The notes beneath the pieces were generated by a model, which made no database searches, had not been told where the DNA came from, and saw nothing but the letters and a program-made list of their open reading frames with translations. A stretch of DNA of 64,000 nucleotides from Hyphomicrobiales bacterium (GTDB taxonomy: Bacteria > Pseudomonadota > Alphaproteobacteria > Rhizobiales > Rhizobiaceae): the NCBI GenBank assembly GCA_900471925.1, contig UCGV01000010.1, positions 1 to 64,000 on the forward strand, given 5' to 3'. Positions 58,042-64,000 of this stretch are shown here, in pieces. Position 1 is the stretch's first letter. Each line of letters starts with the position of its first letter. The translations under genes and the position numbers were made by a program.

Positions 58042-58758
58042 TCAGTTCAGCGGATCGTATTTCGACCAGACCGCGTTCTGACCGAGCTTGCCGATCAGGG
58101 CGTCATGAGCCGATGCCTCTGCTTCGCTTAATCGCGGTGCCAGCGGCCGTGGTCTTTCCATGATCGCAGCAATGACGACATCTTCCGCCGAGTCGTCATT
58201 CTTATTCTGGCTTGAAGAACCTATCGCACCAAGACCAAGAGCAGCCTGCCGGCCGCCGATCATCTCGATATAGACTTCGGCAAGGAGTTCGGAGTCGAGA
58301 AGAGCGCCGTGCTTCGTGCGGTGCGAATTGTCGATGCCATAACGGCGGCAGAGCGCATCGAGCGAATTCGGACCCATCGGATGTTTACGGCGGGCAAGTG
58401 AGAGTGTGTCGATAACGCGATCCGGCAGGATCGGCGGAAGACCGATCCTGGCAAGCTCGGCATTGACGAAGCCCATATCGAAGGTTGCGTTATGCGCGAT
58501 CCATTTGCCGTCGCCGAAAAATTCGAGGATTTCCTCCACGACTTGGGCAAAGGGTGGCTTGTCCTTGAGAAATTCGTCGGTAATCCCATGCACGGCAAGT
58601 GCGTCGGGATGAACCTTCTGGTCGCCGGGATTGACGAAGAGATGGAGCGTTCTTCCTGTCGGAAAATGATTGAAGAGCTCGATTCCGCCGATTTCGATGA
58701 TCCGGTCAGCGCGATTGTCGAGACCAGTGGTTTCCGTATCGAAGATGATCTCACGCAT
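58042..58758 (-). CDS. dnaQ: DNA polymerase III subunit epsilon
   Basis: 238-residue 3'-5' proofreading exonuclease. DEDDh motifs are FDTETTGLDNRADRIIEIG (Exo I), WIAHNATFDMGFVNAEL (Exo II) and HRTKHGALLDSELLAEVYIEM (Exo III with the catalytic His). It overlaps coaE by eight bases, in a dnaQ-coaE-aroE-maf cluster typical of proteobacteria. Confidence 0.97.
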   Translation of the reverse strand: MREIIFDTETTGLDNRADRIIEIGGIELFNHFPTGRTLHLFVNPGDQKVHPDALAVHGITDEFLKDKPPFAQVVEEILEFFGDGKWIAHNATFDMGFVNAELARIGLPPILPDRVIDTLSLARRKHPMGPNSLDALCRRYGIDNSHRTKHGALLDSELLAEVYIEMIGGRQAALGLGAIGSSSQNKNDDSAEDVVIAAIMERPRPLAPRLSEAEASAHDALIGKLGQNAVWSKYDPLN

Positions 58759-59362
58759 GCGGGGCTTCTTCCTTGGTTATCCGTTTTTTCAGATCGGCGA
58801 TGATATCAGCCACCTGGTCTCTCGCGGCTTCGATGCCGTGGCCGCTGTCGACGATATAGTCAGCCCGTTGGCGCTTTTCCGCATCAGGGGTTTGACGGGA
58901 GAGAATCATATTGAATTTTTCGTCCGTCATGTTCGGGCGCGCAAGCACCCTCTGTCGCTGAATCTGTGGATCTGCGCTGACAACGACGATCACATCGACC
59001 CGATGCTCTGCGTCAGTTTCGAATAGCAGGGGGATATCAAGCAGCACCATTTCCGCGCCGGCCTGTCGCTGACCTTCCAGGAATTCGCTTTCCCGCTTGC
59101 GGACCAACGGATGGACAATCTGCTCCAGCCGTTTGAAACCTTCTGGATTGCGAGCGAGCTGGCGTGCGAGTTCCTGGCGATCGATGGCGCCTTCTTTCAT
59201 CGTACCGGGAAAACTGGCATCGACCAGCGGGGCTGCTTCGCCAGCATAGAGATCATGGACGGTCGCATCGGAATCGTTGACCGGTACACCCGCTTCGGCG
59301 AAGAGCTTAGCCGTCGTCGACTTGCCCATTCCAATGGAGCCGGTGAGGCCGATCTTCAGCAT
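58751..59362 (-). CDS. coaE: dephospho-CoA kinase
   Basis: 203-residue P-loop kinase performing the last step of coenzyme A synthesis. Walker A is IGLTGSIGMGKSTTAKLF at the N-terminus. DSDATVHDLY and LVLLDIPLLFET-like (here MVLLDIPLLFET) segments follow. It shares base 59362 with the aroE stop and overlaps dnaQ. With coaA at 18.9 kb this is the second CoA-pathway gene in the window. Confidence 0.96.
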   Translation of the reverse strand: MLKIGLTGSIGMGKSTTAKLFAEAGVPVNDSDATVHDLYAGEAAPLVDASFPGTMKEGAIDRQELARQLARNPEGFKRLEQIVHPLVRKRESEFLEGQRQAGAEMVLLDIPLLFETDAEHRVDVIVVVSADPQIQRQRVLARPNMTDEKFNMILSRQTPDAEKRQRADYIVDSGHGIEAARDQVADIIADLKKRITKEEAPHA

Positions 59363-60219
59363 CAGTGCTTTTCCATGTCCGCGATGATAAGGGCGCGCAG
59401 CGCTTCATCGACGACGGGCCGCTTGCCGAACCATTTTTCAAATCCCGGCACGGCCTGATGCAGCAGCATGCCGAGACCGTCGACGACAGCAAAACCCTGC
59501 TCTTCCGCCTGGCTGAGGATCGGTGTTTTCAAGGGCACATAAACAATATCAGTGACCACAGCATCCGAAGCCAGCGGCGAAAAATCGATCGCGGGTGCTG
59601 CATCACCGTCCATTCCGAGAGATGTCGTATTAATGAAGAGGCCTGCGCCCTTCATCACTTCACCCAGAGCCGCCGTCGGATGGGCGTGAACCTTCGGGCC
59701 GAAGCGGTCGGCCAGTTCGCGTGCTCGTTCGACCGTGCGGTTGGCGACATGGATCTCCGCGAACCCGCGGTCGCGGACGGCCTGGATCACAGCACGGCTC
59801 GCACCGCCGGCGCCGAAGATGACGACCTTGTCGTGACGATCCCAACCCGGATGGCGTTCATCGAGATTGGCCGTGAAGCCCCGACCATCGGTATTGGTGG
59901 CGAGGAGCGTTCCGTCCTCCATCCAGAGTGTGTTCGAAGCGCCGAGTTCTTCGGAAAGTTCGTCGGGACTATCGGCGAGGTTGAAGGCGAGTTCTTTATG
60001 CGGGATCGTGACGTTGCCGCCGATGAAGCCGGAACTGCCATCTCGCAGGGAGGCGATGAAGGCGGGAAAGGCTTCCGGAGCGACTTCATGGGCGCGGTAG
60101 CTGCCGGATAGATCGAGCGTCTTCAGCCAGTGGCCGTGGATCAATGGCGAGCGCGAATGCCTGACGGGAAAGCCCGTGACAAACGCGTTCGGTCCATATG
60201 TTTCACGTGAATCATCCAT
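59362..60219 (-). CDS. aroE: shikimate dehydrogenase
   Basis: 285-residue NADPH-dependent enzyme reducing 3-dehydroshikimate. From ATG 60219 it shows [20 protein letters not shown] for substrate binding, [13 protein letters not shown] with the catalytic lysine, the NADP loop [14 protein letters not shown] and [24 protein letters not shown] sequence (here [11 protein letters not shown]). Overlaps maf at its start by eight bases. Confidence 0.95.
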   Translation of the reverse strand: MDDSRETYGPNAFVTGFPVRHSRSPLIHGHWLKTLDLSGSYRAHEVAPEAFPAFIASLRDGSSGFIGGNVTIPHKELAFNLADSPDELSEELGASNTLWMEDGTLLATNTDGRGFTANLDERHPGWDRHDKVVIFGAGGASRAVIQAVRDRGFAEIHVANRTVERARELADRFGPKVHAHPTAALGEVMKGAGLFINTTSLGMDGDAAPAIDFSPLASDAVVTDIVYVPLKTPILSQAEEQGFAVVDGLGMLLHQAVPGFEKWFGKRPVVDEALRALIIADMEKH

Positions 60220-60811
60220 CGATCGCTTCCAATTCCCGGAGTTTGGCAAGGAGGGGCAACATCGGCAGTCCAAGGATCGTGAAATAGTCGCCGTCAATCT
60301 TTTCGAACAACTGGATCCCCTCCCCCTCGAGCTGATAGGCCCCGACACTTGCCAGAGCCTTCGTTCCTACGCGGCGCAGATGCCGAGCAATGAAATCATC
60401 CGCCATCGGCCGCATCGTCAATTCTGCATGAGCGACGTGCTGCCACAGGACAGTCCCGTCCCTGACAATCGCAATCGCGCTGTTGAGACGGTGCGTCTTG
60501 CCAGCAAGCCTGCGGAGGTGATCGGCGGCGGCGTCCATATCCTTCGGCTTATGGAACACTTCCGATCCCAGCGACATCGTCTGGTCGGATCCGATGACGA
60601 GCGCGCCTCCGAAACGTCGGCTGACCTCATCCGCCTTTGCCTCGGCGAGGACGAGCGCCACCTGATCGGGCGTAGCACCTGATTTTTCAAGCGGTGCCTC
60701 GATGGCCCGCTCGTCGATATGGGCGGCCTGAGCCTCGAAAGCCAGGCCGGCATTCTCCATCAGCATCCGGCGGAACGGGCTTGACGATGCGAGAACGAGC
60801 TTCGGTGTCAT
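60212..60811 (-). CDS. maf: Maf-like nucleotide pyrophosphatase
   Basis: 199-residue Maf/YceF protein, an NTP pyrophosphatase thought to remove modified or non-canonical nucleotides. The N-terminal signature is [19 protein letters not shown], followed by the acidic GSDQTMSLG and the [20 protein letters not shown] ending. The start is the ATG at 60811; an in-frame ATG six codons upstream is less likely. Confidence 0.92.
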   Translation of the reverse strand: MTPKLVLASSSPFRRMLMENAGLAFEAQAAHIDERAIEAPLEKSGATPDQVALVLAEAKADEVSRRFGGALVIGSDQTMSLGSEVFHKPKDMDAAADHLRRLAGKTHRLNSAIAIVRDGTVLWQHVAHAELTMRPMADDFIARHLRRVGTKALASVGAYQLEGEGIQLFEKIDGDYFTILGLPMLPLLAKLRELEAIDG

Positions 60812-60845
60812 CCAGGTCTCCGGCGGCAATTCAGTTGTTCAGCGC

Positions 60846-61667
60846 TTAACGCAGCTTCGGCCGCAGGGCAACGATGGCCGCTGCAGTTTCCTCGATGGAG
60901 CGCCGTGTCACATCGATCATCGGCCAGTTATGCCGCGCGCAAAGCGAGCGTGCATATTTGAGCTCCTCGGAGATTGTCGCGCGATCGGTATAGTGTTCGC
61001 TGTCGAAGCCAGGTGCAGAGCCGAGCAAGCGATTTTCACGGACCTGCGAAATGCGATCTGTTGTGGCGATGAGGCAGACGATCAGCGGCCTGGTTGCAGC
61101 CAGAAGACCCTCAGGCAAGGGCACGCCATAAACGATCGGAATGTTCGCCGTCTTTATACCGCGGTTCGCGAGATAGATGCTGGTCGGCGTTTTCGATGTG
61201 CGGCTGATACCGACGATGACGACGTCTGCCTCATTATAATCCTCATGCATCTGACCGTCGTCATGATCCATGGTGAAATTCAATGCTTCGATACGCGCGA
61301 AATAACCGGCATTCATGACATGCTGCGCGCCAACGCGGCGCCTCGATGGCGCACCGAGATAGATCTGGAATGCGCCGATAACCGGCTCCAGCACATTGAC
61401 GGATGCCACGCCCATTTCGGCACAGCGTTCGTCGATGAGAGTTGCGAGTTCGCGATCGACGATTGTGTAGAGGACGATGCCGGGCTCGCTATCGATCGCC
61501 TGGAGGACCGGCATCAACTGCTTGCGATTGCGGATCAGCGGGTAGACATGCTCGATCGGCTGGGCGGACTTGAATTGCGCCGATGCTGCACGGCCTGCCG
61601 AGATCAGAGTCTCTCCAGTTGAGTCAGAAATCAGATGCAGATGGAAGAAGTTGGTTCTGTTCTCCAC
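60846..61667 (-). CDS. ppsR: pyruvate phosphate dikinase / PEP synthase regulatory protein
   Basis: 273-residue bifunctional Ser/Thr kinase-phosphorylase of the DUF299 family, which switches PPDK or PEP synthase on and off by phosphorylation. [13 protein letters not shown] lies at the N-terminus and the P-loop-like [18 protein letters not shown] near residue 160. A GTG start at 61667 (GGCGGA upstream) gives the family N-terminus VENRTNFF; an ATG 13 codons upstream is possible. It borders the presumed replication origin and complements the PEP-producing PckA encoded at 21-22.6 kb. Confidence 0.92.
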   Translation of the reverse strand: MENRTNFFHLHLISDSTGETLISAGRAASAQFKSAQPIEHVYPLIRNRKQLMPVLQAIDSEPGIVLYTIVDRELATLIDERCAEMGVASVNVLEPVIGAFQIYLGAPSRRRVGAQHVMNAGYFARIEALNFTMDHDDGQMHEDYNEADVVIVGISRTSKTPTSIYLANRGIKTANIPIVYGVPLPEGLLAATRPLIVCLIATTDRISQVRENRLLGSAPGFDSEHYTDRATISEELKYARSLCARHNWPMIDVTRRSIEETAAAIVALRPKLR

Positions 61668-62067
61668 GCTATTTTCCGCCACCTGTTGAAAAGACTGGAC
61701 AGCCAAGAGCTAATGGGTCCGCCGGGATCGAGGCAAGGGAAAACATGCCCCTTTTTCCACAATCCGGATTTGGCGAAGTCATATTCGAGCCCGTTGTGGA
61801 TGACGTGGATGATGATCGAATGGGCTGTTGGGATTCACAGCTTGTCCCCAGGCAAGGTTTTGAATGGCGCTATCGAAGTTTCTGGAATCGCTATCTGATT
61901 CCGGTTTTCCAGTTTTCCGGCGATCGAGAGCCGATTTCGATCCACGCTATTCTTGTCTGCGTGACAAATCGCGCTGGCGGTGGATGGATTTTAATCCTTG
62001 ATAGACACCGACTCTAAGAAATAGAAACCTTTTAAAATATCTTTGGATTTTTATAGGGAAGAAGCGC
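61668..62067. other. oriC: putative chromosomal replication origin (oriC)
   Basis: A 400-base gap without a convincing gene between the minus-strand ppsR gene and hemE. In Caulobacter, Sinorhizobium and Agrobacterium the chromosomal origin lies beside hemE. Visible here are DnaA-box-like sites TTTTCCACA (61753-61761), TCATCCACA on the minus strand (61795-61803) and TCATCCACG (61804-61812), differing from TTATCCACA by one or two bases. Four GANTC sites occur at 61832, 61885, 61897 and 62010. An AT-rich tract spans 62011-62060. Genes diverge from here in both directions, as expected for leading-strand coding. I see no TTAA-N7-TTAA CtrA site. The exact boundaries are not determined. Confidence 0.72.
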
Positions 62068-63105
62068 TTGGACGAAACGCGCCGGAAAATCATGAGGGTT
62101 CTCGATGGTGAAACCCTGTCGCCCCCTCCCCTCTGGCTGATGAGACAGGCAGGGCGCTATCTGCCCGAATACAGAGAAACGCGAGCGAAAGCCGGAAGTT
62201 TCCTCGACCTCTGTTATCAGCCGGATTACGCCGTCGAGGTCACGCTTCAGCCAATACGGCGTTATGGCTTCGATGCGGCCATCATGTTTTCGGATATCCT
62301 CGTCATTCCCGATGCGATGAAGCGCAATGTGCGTTTCAATGTCGGCCACGGTCCTGAGATGGATCCGATTGACGAGACTGGCATTGCCGGGCTGGATGGA
62401 GAGAATGTCGTCGACTATCTGCGGCCGGTGCTGGAGACCGTGAAGCGCCTGCGCAGCGAGCTTCCTACGGAGACGACGCTTCTTGGTTTCTGCGGTGCGC
62501 CCTGGACGGTGGCGACCTATATGATCGCGGGCCACGGGACACCAGACCAGGCACCTGCGCGTCTCTTTGCCTACAGGCACCAACGGGCCTTCGAACATCT
62601 GCTGATGCTGCTGGCTGACGTTTCTGCGGATTATCTTGTGGCGCAGATCGATGCCGGCGCCGATGCCGTACAGATTTTCGATTCCTGGGCGGGGGTTCTC
62701 GGCGAGAAGGAATTCGAAGCCTTTGCCATTCGACCGGTAGCGCGCATGATCGCCTCGATTAAGGCACGGCGACCGCAGGCGCGGATCATCGCTTTTGCGA
62801 AAGGCGCGGGCTACCAGTTGAAGACCTATCGTCAGAAGACCGGCGCCGACGCCATCGGTCTCGATTGGTCGGTTCCCTTGGCCTTCGCGGCCGAACTGCA
62901 GAAGGAGGGACCGGTCCAGGGCAATCTCGATCCGATGCGTGTCGTTGCCGGCGGCCGCTCGCTTGAGGAAGGTATCGACGATATTCTCCAGGTGCTCGGA
63001 AATGGCCCGCTGATCTTCAATCTCGGCCATGGGATCACGCCGCAGGCCGACCCCGAGAATGTACGTCTGCTTGTCGAGCGGGTACGGGGAACAAGGAACG
63101 GGTGA
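62068..63105 (+). CDS. hemE: uroporphyrinogen decarboxylase
   Basis: 345-residue enzyme converting uroporphyrinogen III to coproporphyrinogen [23 protein letters not shown] near the N-terminus and [15 protein letters not shown] in the middle are the two family signatures. The start is probably TTG 62068 with AGGGAAG upstream, since the first ATG (62092) would remove conserved N-terminal residues (DETRRKI). It lies next to the putative origin and overlaps hemJ by one base, giving a short heme operon. Confidence 0.96.
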   Translation: MDETRRKIMRVLDGETLSPPPLWLMRQAGRYLPEYRETRAKAGSFLDLCYQPDYAVEVTLQPIRRYGFDAAIMFSDILVIPDAMKRNVRFNVGHGPEMDPIDETGIAGLDGENVVDYLRPVLETVKRLRSELPTETTLLGFCGAPWTVATYMIAGHGTPDQAPARLFAYRHQRAFEHLLMLLADVSADYLVAQIDAGADAVQIFDSWAGVLGEKEFEAFAIRPVARMIASIKARRPQARIIAFAKGAGYQLKTYRQKTGADAIGLDWSVPLAFAAELQKEGPVQGNLDPMRVVAGGRSLEEGIDDILQVLGNGPLIFNLGHGITPQADPENVRLLVERVRGTRNG

Positions 63106-63641
63106 TGGAAAAGCAGACCGATCAGGGACCCGGTGCCTATGCCCGCCGCCGTGCGCATTTCGCGCTTGCCTTCTTCGCATTTCTCGCAGTCGGGCTTTTC
63201 GTCTGGAACCCTGACAATCTCTATCTCTGGATCAAGGCGCTCCACATCATCGCCGTGATCTCGTGGATGGCAGGGCTTTTCTACATGCCTCGGCTGTTCA
63301 TCTACCACACGGATGCCGAGCCCGGTTCCGTTCAGTCAGAGACCTTCAAGGTGATGGAGCGTCGGTTGCTCAGGATCATCATGAACCCGGCCATGATGCT
63401 GACATGGATACTTGGTCTCTATCTTGCCTGGTCTGTCTATGATTTTCAGGGTGGATGGCTGCACGCAAAGATTGGGCTCGTCGTTCTTCTGACGTTGGTT
63501 CACGTGTTCTTCAGCCGGGCTGTGAAGGCGTTCGAGCGCGATGAAAATCGTCGCTCGGCGCGTTACTGGCGGTTCATGAACGAAGCGCCGACCGTGCTGA
63601 TGATCCTCATTGTGATCCTGGTCGTAGTAAAGCCTTTTTGA
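63105..63641 (+). CDS. hemJ: protoporphyrinogen oxidase HemJ
   Basis: 178-residue membrane protein of the HemJ (UPF0093) family, the oxygen-independent protoporphyrinogen oxidase found in bacteria lacking HemG/HemY. Four hydrophobic segments are visible. The heme-ligand histidine and its surroundings lie in IKALHIIAVISWMAGLFYMPRLFIYH, and the ending WRFMNEAPTVLMILIVILVVVKPF is the family C-terminus. The hemE TGA and hemJ ATG overlap. Confidence 0.93.
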   Translation: MEKQTDQGPGAYARRRAHFALAFFAFLAVGLFVWNPDNLYLWIKALHIIAVISWMAGLFYMPRLFIYHTDAEPGSVQSETFKVMERRLLRIIMNPAMMLTWILGLYLAWSVYDFQGGWLHAKIGLVVLLTLVHVFFSRAVKAFERDENRRSARYWRFMNEAPTVLMILIVILVVVKPF

Positions 63642-63836
63642 TGCCAGCGGTTGTCCGGGTTAAATTTCAGTCATTTTAAGCAGCCCCCTTGCGGGCTTGG
63701 TTGCGACTCGCTATTTTCCGGCCATCTCATCTACGTGGCATGTGTGTAGAGTTCAGTCGCCTGCGAGCCTTTCGCAGTACCGAATACGACCCAACATCGC
63801 CTTTCCCCTTCTAAAATAAAGAGTATTGGTCACTTC

Positions 63837-64000
63837 ATGGCTGAAATGAAGCTTCAGGAACTTAAGAGTAAATCCCCGACGGATCTTCTGGCTTTTGCCG
63901 AATCGCTCGAGGTCGAGAATGCGAGCACGATGCGCAAGCAGGAGCTCATGTTCGCAATCCTCAAGGTTCTTGCCAGCCAGGATATCGAAATCATCGGCGA
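63837..64000 (+). CDS. rho: transcription termination factor Rho (5' part)
   Basis: N-terminal 54 codons of Rho, cut by the window edge. MAEMKLQELKSKSPTDLLAFAE and EVENASTMRKQELMFAILK match the Rho N-terminal SAP-like domain. About 195 bases without a gene precede it (63642-63836); this leader contains a weak hairpin at 63682-63697 but no full terminator. Rho leaders are often autoregulated in other bacteria. The ATP-binding region is outside the window. Confidence 0.95.
   Translation, partial: MAEMKLQELKSKSPTDLLAFAESLEVENASTMRKQELMFAILKVLASQDIEIIG

Noticed and set aside
63682..63697. Terminator between hemJ and rho
   Set aside because: The AGCCC/GGGCT stem is only five base pairs with no T tract after it; too weak to call.

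Overview
The window is an ordinary, gene-dense stretch of the main chromosome of a Rhizobiaceae alphaproteobacterium, most likely Rhizobium. The evidence is the high G+C codon usage, the ChvG/ChvI-HprK-EIIA-HPr cluster, the ActS/ActR pair, a DivL-type pseudo-kinase, the trpF-trpB-trpA-accD-folC block, and a hemE-flanked intergenic region that looks like the chromosomal replication origin. I saw no prophage, insertion sequence, integron, CRISPR array, tRNA or rRNA. This is backbone sequence, not an accessory island, and I did not find a convincing previously undescribed multi-gene system.

Layout from left to right. 1-6.2 kb: ornithine-cyclodeaminase-family enzyme, HrpB helicase, ActS/ActR redox two-component system, MmcB. 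6.3-14.3 kb: L,D-transpeptidase lipoprotein, malate synthase G, a P450, a DUF1402 secreted protein, and an hslV-acetyltransferase-hslU operon. 14.5-19.9 kb: a his operon (hisB, DUF2628 gene, hisH, two uncharacterised small genes, hisA, hisF, hisE) ending in coaA. 19.9-22.7 kb: alkB, arfB and pckA on the minus strand. 23.0-26.9 kb: chvI-chvG-hprK, then PTS EIIA and HPr. 27.0-40.6 kb: ahcY; a tightly packed set divL / tsaE-amgK fusion / murU / addB / addA; and trxA. 40.6-45.7 kb: folC, accD, trpA, trpB, trpF on the minus strand. 45.8-51.4 kb: a YgjP-type metalloprotein, DUF2852, intracellular PHB depolymerase, an FAH-family hydrolase, a Xi-class GST and a nitroreductase. 51.4-56.8 kb: gyrB, an XRE regulator, an Smr-domain protein, mltA and a Tim44-like protein on the minus strand. 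56.9-58.0 kb: fxsA and secB. 58.0-61.7 kb: dnaQ, coaE, aroE, maf and the PPDK/PEPS regulatory protein on the minus strand. 61.7-62.1 kb: putative oriC. 62.1-64.0 kb: hemE, hemJ and the start of rho.

How the genes work together. Carbon flow around PEP is represented by pckA, malate synthase, the PTS-derived kinase/phosphocarrier branch and the PPDK/PEPS regulator. The pckA gene lies divergent from chvI, with two LacI/GalR-like operator candidates between them. The methyl cycle gene ahcY has a perfect 10+10 bp palindrome upstream. Envelope maintenance is represented by ChvG/I, L,D-transpeptidase, MltA and an AmgK/MurU peptidoglycan-recycling pair. Cell-cycle and replication functions are DivL, gyrB, dnaQ and the oriC region, which carries DnaA-box-like and GANTC sites.

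Most enzyme calls rest on clear family motifs. The regulatory sites and the origin boundaries are inference. Function is unknown for the two small his-operon genes and for the DUF2628, DUF2852 and DUF1402 proteins.
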